49,378 bases of DNA, taken from contig CAZDDI010000029.1 in the NCBI GenBank assembly GCA_964504195.1, forward strand, positions 1-49,378, in the 5' to 3' direction. Positions 1 through 7,617 of this stretch are shown in pieces. Under the pieces are notes generated by a model, which worked only from the letters and a program-made list of their open reading frames with translations, was not told the DNA's origin and ran no database searches. Position 1 is the stretch's first letter. The number at the start of each line of letters is the position of its first letter. This DNA is from CAZDDI01 sp964504195 (lineage in GTDB: Bacteria; Chloroflexota; Anaerolineae; B4-G1; SLSP01). A program made the translations under genes and the position numbers.

Positions 1-365
1 GCAAGGGAGAGGGGCAAGATTCTCAAAATGAGACAAGCTGCAAGTTTAGAGAGGTGTTTTTCAGATAAGAATCGTTCTTTATCCAATAATTTGTCGTATA
101 CCCCTTGGCAATCCAAGGGTACGGTAGGGGCTAGTTAGGCAAGGGAATTTCGGATTTTAACAGATTCTATGGATTTGCTTCAAATGCTCCACTTTTATGG
201 TCAAAAACACACATTTTTAGGGGTTTGTCGCAGAAATAAGCTCTAAATATGGACATCCATCAGTTTACCAGTGTGTTTACTATTGCATTTAACAAGATTC
301 TATATTATACTAAAATTTACAAACAAAGTAGTGATTTTTTATTATACTTAAGGAGGCGAGGCAAT
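1..365. other. Non-coding 5' stretch ahead of the peptidoglycan hydrolase
   Basis: No convincing gene is seen. A short perfect hairpin lies at 102-119 (arms CCCTTGG and CCAAGGG, loop CAAT) but has no T-run on either side. The last 60 bases are AT-rich, and a strong ribosome-binding site AGGAGG sits at 351-356, ten bases before the ATG at 366. That site decides the start of the next gene. Confidence 0.5.
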
Positions 366-2783
366 ATGGTACAAAGAGCTCAGACTCAGCATTCGGAAAC
401 GCAACAAAAGCGACCCCCCGTTACCACTAACACAACCACACATGAGCATGGCCCGGCAGCGGCACAACAAGTTGCTGAAAGTGGGGTGCCATCTACAGCT
501 AACCGTGTTTTGCAACTTCAACAAAATATCGGTAATCAAGCCACAGCTCGCCTTATTCAAACGCAACAACAAGAGGCCGCACGTGAGGCGACGCAACCCG
601 TTTTGGGGAATAGCGACCCACGTGGCATAATCAGTGGCCTACATCCCACGTTACAAAGCAAGGTGCGCGCACTGGTTGAAAACGCCCATAAGCGCGGACT
701 CAACATCCAAGTTTTTGAAGGTATGCGCTCTATTGAGCGTCAAAATGCTCTCTATGCACAAGGGCGCGATGCGCAGGGCAATGTTGTGGATGCTTCAAAA
801 ATTGTGACTAAAGTTAAAGGTGGCAATAGTCATCATAATTATGGCGTTGCTGTGGATGTGGTTTTCCATGGCGATAAGCCGTGGGGGGAACATCATGACT
901 GGGCCGGGTTAGGTAAATCTGGCGAGGAAGCCGGGTTGGAGTGGGGCGGAAGTTGGAAGGGTTTTGTGGATCGCCCACACTTTCAGCTGTCAGGATTGAC
1001 AATCGCGCAATTGAAAGCCTGGCATGCAGCTGGCGGTATGGAGAATGTTTGGAAGAACGTCGGCAATGGCGTTACGGCTGATGTGTCGGTGCCGGGTTCT
1101 CAGCCCACTGTGGGGGGACTCACCGATGCGCAAGTACGTGAAGCCCGTACCTGGTATGCTTCGCATAAGAATTTGTACACCGTAGCGATAGTTAAGCAAA
1201 TTCAATCTCAAGTAGGTGCGACTGCGGATGGTGTTATCGGCCCGCAAACTATTCGCGCTATTGCGGACTGGCAGCGTCAACAGGGGGTAACGGCTGATGG
1301 CTTGGCTGGCGAAAAAACATTAACTAAGATGTTTGGTCGAGATATCCGCGTTGAGGCGGAAGTGCCCACCATTGAGCCAGAGGCCCCCAACGCTGTTCCA
1401 GAAGTCGTCACGCCCCCTACCACTATACCAGAGACACAAGCCGAGGTGCAGATGAGTTCTGCACGGGCGTGGTATGCTTCGCGCAAGAATTTGTATACTG
1501 TAGCTGTGATAAAACAAATTCAAGCCCAAGTCGGCGTCGCTACAGACGGTGCTGTCGGCCCGCAAACTATTCAGGCCATTGCAACCTGGCAACGGCAGCA
1601 GGGGTTAACGTCTGATGGCTTGGCCGGCGAGAAAACATTGATCAAGATGTTTGGTCGAGATATTCGGGCTGATGCTGAAACGTCAACAATTGCACCAGAA
1701 GCACCATCCACCACACCCAAAGCGCCAACGACTGTGCCCGTAACACATCCGACTGCGTCAGGTGAGCATTGGTTGGTCTCTGGGGTAAAACAGGCCGGAA
1801 GTTGGCTTGTGGAAAAGGCTAAAGGTTTGTTTTCGAGTCTTTTTGGTACTGGCAAGAAGGAACCTCAAAATAACCAACCTGCTAATCCAGTAAAGTCTCC
1901 TATTGAGCAAGTGAAACCTCCGGCTAATCAGGTAAAGCCTCCGGTTGATCAATCCACATCAGGCGATGTCTCCACACGGAAAGAAGGGAATGACATTTTT
2001 GTCAAGGTTGGGGATAAGGAATACAAGTTTAAGCATGTCAAAAATGAGAGCCGTAAATTCGAGGGCCACTGTTATACGGGGAATATGCGTCCAGAAGTCA
2101 ATACCTTGACGGAGAAGTTGAACGAGCTCAAGCTCCCGACCGACGCAGCGCGCATTTTAGCAAAGGTCTCTCAACATGAAGGTGGTTTTGATACTATTCA
2201 AACGTATGACCGGGCTAAATTCTCTTGGGGGTTTATTCAATTTGCTGGAACCGGTGGGTTACATCAGGTATTAAACCTGATCAAGAAAGATTTCCCGGAG
2301 GATTTCCAGAAGTACTTTGGAAGTCACGGCATTGATGTTGATAGTAAGGGCAAGCTCATAATCCACAAGGGTGGTGAAACGTTAACCGGCGACGACGCGC
2401 TAACCGAATTGCAGGGAGATCCTTCCCTGTGGGGATGTTTCTTGAAAGCCTCAAAAGATGTAAATATCCAATCCGCTCAAGTCAAAACTGCTTACAATAG
2501 CTATTTTGTCCCCAGCGGCAACATCAAAGTTACTATTGATGGGAATGAACACAGATTGGGGGATTTGTACAAGGGTAATGACTATGCCCGAGCGGTCTTG
2601 TTTGACCGCACGGTTCAGTTGGGCGCGGGCGGAGCAAAGAAGTTGTTCCAGCGGGCGATTGATAAGGCCGGTGTTAAGTCAACGAAGCCCGCAGATCTGC
2701 AGCTTATTCTGAGCACAGCCAAAAGTTTGGATGGGACCTATCAACATCGTTGGACTAGCTTGGAGAAGGCCTTCGCTAATTAA
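366..2783 (+). CDS. Modular peptidoglycan hydrolase: M15 peptidase, two PG-binding repeats, lysozyme-like C-terminus
   Basis: 805 aa. The start is set by AGGAGG ten bases upstream; an upstream in-frame ATG at 249 has no such site. Order of parts: a Gln/Thr-rich N-terminus without signal peptide, carrying RVLQLQQNIGNQATARLIQ at 47-65, which resembles the LQ..+GN.A..L motif I associate with DUF4157-type and contractile-injection cargo proteins; an M15 D-Ala/L-Ala-D-Glu peptidase domain at about 85-215 with SHHNYGxAxD (155-164) and DRPHF (202-206) as zinc and catalytic sites; two peptidoglycan-binding domain 1 repeats at about 255-325 and 364-433, clearly duplicated from each other; Pro/Thr linkers; and a lysozyme-like end at about 575-805 with SQHEGGF (Glu605 candidate acid) and a SWGFIQF core. 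It should cut both peptide and glycan bonds of the cell wall. No sheath or tube genes lie in the window, so delivery by an injection machine is only an inference. Confidence 0.8.
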   Translation: MVQRAQTQHSETQQKRPPVTTNTTTHEHGPAAAQQVAESGVPSTANRVLQLQQNIGNQATARLIQTQQQEAAREATQPVLGNSDPRGIISGLHPTLQSKVRALVENAHKRGLNIQVFEGMRSIERQNALYAQGRDAQGNVVDASKIVTKVKGGNSHHNYGVAVDVVFHGDKPWGEHHDWAGLGKSGEEAGLEWGGSWKGFVDRPHFQLSGLTIAQLKAWHAAGGMENVWKNVGNGVTADVSVPGSQPTVGGLTDAQVREARTWYASHKNLYTVAIVKQIQSQVGATADGVIGPQTIRAIADWQRQQGVTADGLAGEKTLTKMFGRDIRVEAEVPTIEPEAPNAVPEVVTPPTTIPETQAEVQMSSARAWYASRKNLYTVAVIKQIQAQVGVATDGAVGPQTIQAIATWQRQQGLTSDGLAGEKTLIKMFGRDIRADAETSTIAPEAPSTTPKAPTTVPVTHPTASGEHWLVSGVKQAGSWLVEKAKGLFSSLFGTGKKEPQNNQPANPVKSPIEQVKPPANQVKPPVDQSTSGDVSTRKEGNDIFVKVGDKEYKFKHVKNESRKFEGHCYTGNMRPEVNTLTEKLNELKLPTDAARILAKVSQHEGGFDTIQTYDRAKFSWGFIQFAGTGGLHQVLNLIKKDFPEDFQKYFGSHGIDVDSKGKLIIHKGGETLTGDDALTELQGDPSLWGCFLKASKDVNIQSAQVKTAYNSYFVPSGNIKVTIDGNEHRLGDLYKGNDYARAVLFDRTVQLGAGGAKKLFQRAIDKAGVKSTKPADLQLILSTAKSLDGTYQHRWTSLEKAFAN

Positions 2784-2806
2784 TCACTGGTAACGATGGC
2801 AATAGG

Positions 2807-2944
2807 TAATGACATTGAGTTTAGGGCATAGACCAGGCAGGTTTTCAGGTCTTGCGTCGTCTACAAGAGATCGTTATTCACCAGTGGAATATAACCAAAC
2901 CCAATTTGAGCGAAACCTGTCAGGTCTTAACTTCGTGACATTGA
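2807..2944 (+). repeat. Family A palindromic element, copy A1
   Basis: About 138 bp just after the hydrolase gene. The left end reads TAATGACATTGAGTTTAGGG then CAGGCAGGTTT, and the right end AAACCTGTCAGG then TGACATTGA, so the ends are inverted repeats. The interior contains the family core TCGTTATTCACC and CCAATTTG. Related copies are at 11780, 16909, 29085 and 30387. A1 is the most diverged full-length copy. Confidence 0.8.
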
Positions 2945-2990
2945 TGTAGCCTATGCTCAAGTGCATCTAATTTCTGTACTTCCGCTTTTT

Positions 2991-3032
2991 AGGGGTTTTT
3001 GGACGGCGTGAAGCCGCTGTCCAAAAACCCCT
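2991..3032. terminator. Strong hairpin between the hydrolase and recF
   Basis: Perfect 14-base arms AGGGGTTTTTGGAC (2991-3004) and GTCCAAAAACCCCT (3019-3032) enclose a 14-base loop that itself contains GGC/GCC. TTATTT follows on the plus strand. It is about 210 bases after the hydrolase stop, beyond element A1, so it could terminate that transcript and insulate recF. Confidence 0.5.
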
Positions 3033-3101
3033 TTATTTGTGTCCCCTTCCCCGCGATGTATATGGTGTGGAGGGGAGGGGGAAATCTTGTTATTTGCTCG
3101 C

Positions 3102-3129
3102 TTGCTGCTTGCCACTCGCGTGATACAAT
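3102..3129 (+). promoter_or_regulatory. Sigma70-type promoter of recF, probably giving a leaderless mRNA
   Basis: TTGCTG (3102-3107), 16-base spacer, TACAAT (3124-3129). The expected transcription start, about seven bases past the -10 box, falls on or next to the recF ATG at 3137. No Shine-Dalgarno sequence precedes that ATG. Confidence 0.5.
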
Positions 3130-3136
3130 ACTCTTG

Positions 3137-4348
3137 ATGTACATCCAAAGCTTGAGCCTACGCCATTTTCGCACCTATGCCCGGTTGGAACTCGACCTGC
3201 CCGCTGCGCCCATTTTGTTGTTAGGCGATAACGCCCAGGGTAAGACCAGCCTGCTGGAAGCCATCGCCTATTTGGCGCTGGGCCGCTCGCCATTGACCCC
3301 CACCGATCAACATCTCATCCACTGGAACGCGGCCGAGAGCGGGCTGCCCTTCGCGCATCTCGAAGCACAGCTGGTCAAGCAGGGGCGCGTCGAGCAGTTG
3401 GAAATCGCTATGGAGCGCAGCGCGCAAGCCAACGGCAATGCCCGCACGAGCAAGCGCGTCCGCATTGACCGTCGCGTGGTGCGCCGCGCCGATTTGGCCG
3501 GGCATCTCAACGTGGTGCTCTTCCTCCCCGAAGATGTGGGGCTGATTGGCGGTCCGCCCGCGCTGCGCCGCCGCGATTTGGACGATCTGCTCTCGCAGGT
3601 CTACCCGGCCTATGTGGATTGCCTTGATAGCTACCAACAGACGCTTACCCGTTGCAATGCCCTGCTTCGCCATTTGCGCGACGATGGCGGCGACCCGGCC
3701 CAGATCGAACCGCTGGAAGACCTGCTCGCCCGGCATGGCGTTGCGCTCTCGCTCTACCGGCGGCGCGTAATTGCGGCCCTTTCGTTCCAGGCGGATCGCA
3801 TCCACCAGGACCTTACCGGTGGGCAGGCCTGGTTGCAACTCACGTACCAGCCTAACTTCGATCCGCTTCAGCCCCCTGCGCTCGATTATCAGCTGGGCCT
3901 GTTGCCGCAAGCGGCGGCAGAGAGTCCGGTGGATGTGGATGCGCTGCAAGGCGCGTACCGGGAGATGTTGCATCGGCGCCGCAAAGAGGCGGTGGCGCGG
4001 GGGATGATTCTGCTTGGCCCGCACCGTGATGAGTTGCGCTTCATCTCGCTGGGCGTGGATTTGGGGACGTTCGGATCGCGGGGCCAGCAGCGCACCACTG
4101 TGTTGGCGCTGCGCATGGCGCAACTGCGCTGGTTGCAACAGGAGACCGGAGAGACGCCCGTCTTGCTATTGGATGAGGTGTTGGCGGAGCTGGATCGTAA
4201 GCGGCGTGGCTACTTGCTGGAAACGCTGCACACGATGGAACAGACTATCATGGCAACCACCGACGCGGAACTCTTCCCCGCCGCTTTCCGCGAGCGTGCT
4301 CTGGTGTTGGAAGTGAGCGGGGGGATTATCACGCCTCATGCGCCGTAG
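3137..4348 (+). CDS. recF: DNA replication and repair protein RecF
   Basis: 403 aa, slightly longer than the usual 360-370. An SMC-like ATPase that loads or stabilises RecA at single-strand gaps together with RecO and RecR. The N-terminus MYIQSLSLRHFRTY is the typical RecF start and fixes the ATG at 3137; an open frame continues upstream to 2999 but that part lies over the hairpin and reads as noise. Walker A is GDNAQGKTS (30-38). The ABC signature region is SRGQQRTTVLALR and Walker B/D-loop is LLLDEVLAELD. The usual dnaA/dnaN/gyrB neighbours are absent; rsmG is the convergent neighbour. Expression appears to start from a promoter immediately upstream with no leader. Confidence 0.95.
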   Translation: MYIQSLSLRHFRTYARLELDLPAAPILLLGDNAQGKTSLLEAIAYLALGRSPLTPTDQHLIHWNAAESGLPFAHLEAQLVKQGRVEQLEIAMERSAQANGNARTSKRVRIDRRVVRRADLAGHLNVVLFLPEDVGLIGGPPALRRRDLDDLLSQVYPAYVDCLDSYQQTLTRCNALLRHLRDDGGDPAQIEPLEDLLARHGVALSLYRRRVIAALSFQADRIHQDLTGGQAWLQLTYQPNFDPLQPPALDYQLGLLPQAAAESPVDVDALQGAYREMLHRRRKEAVARGMILLGPHRDELRFISLGVDLGTFGSRGQQRTTVLALRMAQLRWLQQETGETPVLLLDEVLAELDRKRRGYLLETLHTMEQTIMATTDAELFPAAFRERALVLEVSGGIITPHAP

Positions 4349-4357
4349 CAGTCAGCA

Positions 4358-4596
4358 TCAAGTGCGTTGCCACAAACAGCGATTGTCCTCGATGTAAGCC
4401 ATAACTTCCTCTGCGCGTTGTAGCGACGTAAGCGCCGCGTGGATGGTGGTGAGCGTCAGCAGGTAGAAGGTAGGGCCGGTCAATTGTACGTTGTAGTGTG
4501 TAGCGACGCGCCACGCCCATTGTGAACCACCCAGCCGATGTTCGATCCGCCGAGCAGCGCGTGAGCCAGTGCGCCCAGGGTATGCACTTTTGTCAC
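4358..4596 (-). pseudogene. Small frameshifted gene behind rsmG
   Basis: A GTG four bases after the rsmG stop opens VTKVHTLGALAHALLGG and continues to a stop near 4486. A second frame over 4358-4510 reads like a real C-terminus (YNVQLTGPTFYLLTLTTIHA and AEEVMAYIEDNRCLWQRT). Removing one AC unit from the ACACAC run near 4499 would join the two halves into a protein of about 78 aa. I therefore read it as a gene broken by dinucleotide slippage. The product is not recognised. The break lies inside an 18-base word (4492-4509) that recurs exactly at 48772-48789. If not a pseudogene, it could be two unrelated spurious frames or a sequencing error. Confidence 0.5.
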
Positions 4597-4600
4597 TATG

Positions 4601-5359
4601 TTATAGCCCCAATTCACCTGATAGCAGCGCGATTGCCTGCAGGGGGCGCTTTGTGGGGACGCCTGGTCGGCGCGGGTATTGCACGGGGGTCGCGGCGATC
4701 TTCTCCAGCAGCACCAGGTAGCGCGTTTCCGCCAATCCGCGCAATTCCACCGGGGCGAGCCGCTGCACGCGCCCGCCCAGGGTAGTGATGGCATGATCCG
4801 CAGCCTGTACCTCGGCGGGGGCGCTCTCGCCTTTCTGCGCCAGCACCCGCCCGCCGATGCGCGCCAGCGGCAGCAGGTATTCCGCCAGAATCGGCATCTC
4901 GGCGACGGCGCGCGCTGCCACCCAATCGTACCGCTCGCGGTAAGCCGAGTCTTGTCCCAGTTCCTCCGCGCGTCCGTGGAGCACCGTCACCCACTTGAGA
5001 TTTAACCGCTTGACGATATGGCTCAGGAATTGGGTCTTCTTCTCCGTTGCTTCGAGCAGGGTGAGGCGCAGGCTGGGGCGCAGAATTTTGAGCGGGATGC
5101 CGGGGAAGCCGGCCCCAGTGCCCACATCAATGAGCGTTTTGCCTGTCAATGGGCCGTCGCTCTCCAGCACCGCCAGGCACGAGAGCGAATCGAGGAAGTG
5201 CCGCACCTGTACCCCCGCATCATCGGTGATGGCGGTGAGGTTGAAGCGGGCGTTCCATGCCAGCAGCTCCTCAGCATAGATGCGGAAGGCTTGCAGCTGC
5301 TCCGGCTGTAGCATGATGTGTAATTCTTTTGCTCCGGCAATCAACAAATCCACAGGCAT
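4601..5359 (-). CDS. rsmG: 16S rRNA (guanine-N7) methyltransferase RsmG (GidB)
   Basis: 252 aa from the ATG at 5359, where the family-like sequence begins (MPVDLLIAGAKELHI); the frame extends to an ATG at 5419 which sits too close to a -10 box to be translated. The enzyme methylates G527 (E. coli numbering) of 16S rRNA in the decoding-centre loop. The SAM-binding motif is LIDVGTGAGFPGIPLKI, followed by LLEATEKKTQFL and the conserved RAVAEMPILAEYLLPL segment. It converges on recF and is followed four bases later by a broken small gene. The leader carries a GATTTG-type repeat just before the start. Confidence 0.93.
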   Translation of the reverse strand: MPVDLLIAGAKELHIMLQPEQLQAFRIYAEELLAWNARFNLTAITDDAGVQVRHFLDSLSCLAVLESDGPLTGKTLIDVGTGAGFPGIPLKILRPSLRLTLLEATEKKTQFLSHIVKRLNLKWVTVLHGRAEELGQDSAYRERYDWVAARAVAEMPILAEYLLPLARIGGRVLAQKGESAPAEVQAADHAITTLGGRVQRLAPVELRGLAETRYLVLLEKIAATPVQYPRRPGVPTKRPLQAIALLSGELGL

Positions 5360-5422
5360 TTCTCCCTGGCAAATCTCAAATCGCATCCGATATAGATGGC
5401 GCTTGTGTTGGCTGTTCATCCC

Positions 5423-5428
5423 ATTATA
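5423..5428 (-). promoter_or_regulatory. -10 box of the rsmG promoter
   Basis: A perfect TATAAT on the minus strand. The -35 candidate 17 bases upstream (TTCCAT) is weak. The predicted transcript begins at about 5416, giving a leader of roughly 57 bases before the chosen ATG. Confidence 0.5.
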
Positions 5429-5526
5429 ACATGAGGCCCGGTTAGATGGAAAATGAAGTTGCTATTTAGCGTAGGAAGATTATACTTACAGCTACTGGAT
5501 GAAGCATTAGAGTTAGGAGAAACCAG

Positions 5527-5784
5527 ATGGAAGCAATCCGACTTGAACAAATGGTTACAGAAGATGGGCGAATGATTATTACGGGGTTACCCGATAAGAA
5601 GGGGCAATGGGTAGAAGTGATAGTGTTACCTTAACCTCAAGAGCCGCCTGCGCCGCGACTTACAGTACGTCAGGTACGCCAGCCCGGGATTATTGGTCTC
5701 TGGAAAGACCGCGATGATATTGAAGACAGTACCATCTATGCGCGGCAATTGCGTGAACAAGCACAGCAGCGTAGAAACGATTGA
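5527..5784 (+). pseudogene. Antitoxin-like gene interrupted by an in-frame stop
   Basis: ATG at 5527 after a TTAGGAGAA ribosome-binding site opens MEAIRLEQMVTEDGRMIITG and ends in EVIVLP at a TAA (5632-5634). The same frame continues past that stop for 49 more codons: PQEPPAPRLTVRQVRQPG, then IIGLWKDRDDIEDSTIYARQ and LREQAQQRRND. The two halves together have the shape of small VapB-like antitoxins seen beside PIN-domain toxins (N-terminal DNA-binding strand, C-terminal GLWKDR.DI.DS..YAR.LR). No toxin gene follows; the M42 peptidase starts 34 bases later. I read it as a solitary antitoxin inactivated by one nonsense change. The 35-aa N-terminal half may still be made. Confidence 0.7.
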
Positions 5785-5818
5785 ACTATCAAATTTAGAG
5801 ATCACCAAGGAGTTCCTC

Positions 5819-6862
5819 ATGACCCTACCCACCATCCCGATGGATGAAACACTCGATTTTCTGGTGCAGTTGCTCAATGCCCCCAGCCCTACCGGCGATG
5901 TGGAGCAGGCGATGGCGGTTGTGGCGCGCGCGTTCGAGCCGCTGCCTGTCGCCATCACCCGCACGCGCAAGGGCGGGCTGGTTGTCACCTGGGACGCTGA
6001 CCCGGCGCATCCCCGCGCGCTTACGGCTCACGCTGATACGCTCGGCGCGATGGTGCGCGAGATCAAGCCCAGCGGGCGGCTCAAGCTCTCGCCCCTCGGC
6101 GGCTATGATTGGGGTTCTGTCGAGAACGAAGGCTGCACCATTATGACCAGCGATGGCCGCAGCTATCGCGGGACGATTGTCACCACAAAGACCTCCGTTC
6201 ATATTTTTGGCGCGGAGGCTCGTGAGCTCAAGCGCGAGGCCGATACTATGGAAGTGCGCCTGGATGCGCGTACCAGCTCGGATAATTCGACCCGCGATTT
6301 GGGCATTGCCGTAGGCGATTTTGTCTACTTCGATCCGCGCGTGGAACTCAATGCGGGCTTCATCCGCTCGCGCCATCTCGATGATAAGGCCAGCGTTGCC
6401 GCTATCTATGGTGCATTGCTGGCACTTCACCGGGCCGGGCTTGCGCCGCGTTACCGTCTCACTGTGCTCATTTCCAACTATGAGGAAGTGGGACACGGTG
6501 GGGCGGCCGGTTTTCCGGCGGATGTCGAAGAGCTGGTGGCGGTGGATATGGCTGCTGTAGGGCCGGGACAGGCATCGGACGAGTTCAGCGTGGGGATTTG
6601 CGCGAAGGACAGCGGCGGCCCTTACTCCGTAGCCTTGCGCCGGCGTCTGGAGCAGCTCGCCCGTGAGTACAACATCCCCTACAAGGTGGATACTTACCCC
6701 CATTACGGCTCCGACGGTGAGGCAGCCTGGCACGCAGGTGCCGATTTTGAGGTGGCACTGATTGGGCCAGGCGTGGAAGGCTCACACGCCTATGAGCGCA
6801 CCCATTGCGAATCCCTCGCCGCGACAGCGCAACTCATCGCCGCTTATTTGCTCGCCGTATGA
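5819..6862 (+). CDS. M42-family metal-dependent aminopeptidase
   Basis: 347 aa. The start is set by AAGGAG at 5807-5812; upstream in-frame codons belong to the antitoxin remnant. M42 enzymes are cytosolic, self-compartmentalising aminopeptidases (FrvX/YsdC/TET type) with two metals. Visible ligands and catalytic residues: HAD (H71, D73), the LDD pair D188-D189, EE at 222-223 (NYEEVGHGG), D243 in AVDMAAV, and a C-terminal GSHAYERTH segment supplying the last His. The middle part, about 75-180, is the lid and oligomerisation domain. Its stop overlaps the start of the next membrane-protein gene (ATGA), so it heads a three-gene unit with truD. Confidence 0.9.
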   Translation: MTLPTIPMDETLDFLVQLLNAPSPTGDVEQAMAVVARAFEPLPVAITRTRKGGLVVTWDADPAHPRALTAHADTLGAMVREIKPSGRLKLSPLGGYDWGSVENEGCTIMTSDGRSYRGTIVTTKTSVHIFGAEARELKREADTMEVRLDARTSSDNSTRDLGIAVGDFVYFDPRVELNAGFIRSRHLDDKASVAAIYGALLALHRAGLAPRYRLTVLISNYEEVGHGGAAGFPADVEELVAVDMAAVGPGQASDEFSVGICAKDSGGPYSVALRRRLEQLAREYNIPYKVDTYPHYGSDGEAAWHAGADFEVALIGPGVEGSHAYERTHCESLAATAQLIAAYLLAV

Positions 6863-7617
6863 AAGCGCCGTCTTTGATCCGCTACGATAATCGCCCGCGT
6901 TCCGATTACGCGCTGTTTGTTCATGCTGTGCGGCTCACCGGGCGCAACCTGTTGGAGCAGATGTTTGTTTTGGGTTTCCTTAATATCGCGGCGATGCTGT
7001 TATTGGGGGCATGGGCGGCCTTCCCGCCGCTGCTGCCGCTAGCCGGGTTTGCGCCGCCGGTGTTGGGGGGCTTGTGGTGGTGCGTGGCGCACGTCGTCCG
7101 CGATGAAGAGACCAATTTCCGGCAGGCATTCGAGGGGGCGCAGGATTTCTTTATCTCCACTTGGGTACTTGCTGTTGCGAGCGGCATCATCTACTATCTG
7201 ATTCTGGGGATCAATTTACCCTTCTACGAGCAAGATGTAGTGCCGTTGCCGTTTGTCGCGCCTGCCTGGTTCGTTCCTGCGCTGCGCGTTTTCTGGGTTT
7301 TCGTTGGGGTTTTCTGGACGGCCTTTTGGACCTATACGCTGGCCTGGCTCGTCTTTGAGGAGCGTAACCTGTGGGCGGCGCTGAAGGGTGGGGCCTGGCT
7401 GCTGGTTAGTCATCCTGTCTACACGCTGCTCTATATGCTGTTGTTGGCACTCTTCTTTGTGCTCAATTCTTTCGTCACGGCGCTCTTTCTCTTCATTACC
7501 TGGGCTGTGCTGGCCTTGTTGAGCGTCCATAGCGTGCAACTTCTGCGGTGCGGGATTCCTGAGGCCTTGCCCCCGGAGGCGTTAGATCGCGTTTTGGAGG
7601 ATAGAAACCCGGTATGA
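6859..7617 (+). CDS. Multi-pass membrane protein, possibly YesL/DUF624-like
   Basis: 252 aa, beginning at an ATG that overlaps the preceding stop. About six hydrophobic segments: near 32-50, 55-75, 105-125, 145-170, 185-215 and 210-230. The FFISTW segment and the arrangement N-terminal soluble patch, hydrophobic bundle and short acidic tail resemble YesL-type proteins, but I cannot confirm the family. Its own end overlaps the truD start by four bases, so it is co-translated with its neighbours. No catalytic motif is visible and the function is unknown. Confidence 0.65.
   Translation: MKAPSLIRYDNRPRSDYALFVHAVRLTGRNLLEQMFVLGFLNIAAMLLLGAWAAFPPLLPLAGFAPPVLGGLWWCVAHVVRDEETNFRQAFEGAQDFFISTWVLAVASGIIYYLILGINLPFYEQDVVPLPFVAPAWFVPALRVFWVFVGVFWTAFWTYTLAWLVFEERNLWAALKGGAWLLVSHPVYTLLYMLLLALFFVLNSFVTALFLFITWAVLALLSVHSVQLLRCGIPEALPPEALDRVLEDRNPV

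Noticed and set aside
102..119. Hairpin CCCTTGG/CCAAGGG as a terminator
   Set aside because: Short stem without a T-run on either strand and no gene visible to terminate.
3221..4138. 305-aa open frame antisense to recF
   Set aside because: Shadow; RecF is unambiguous on the other strand.
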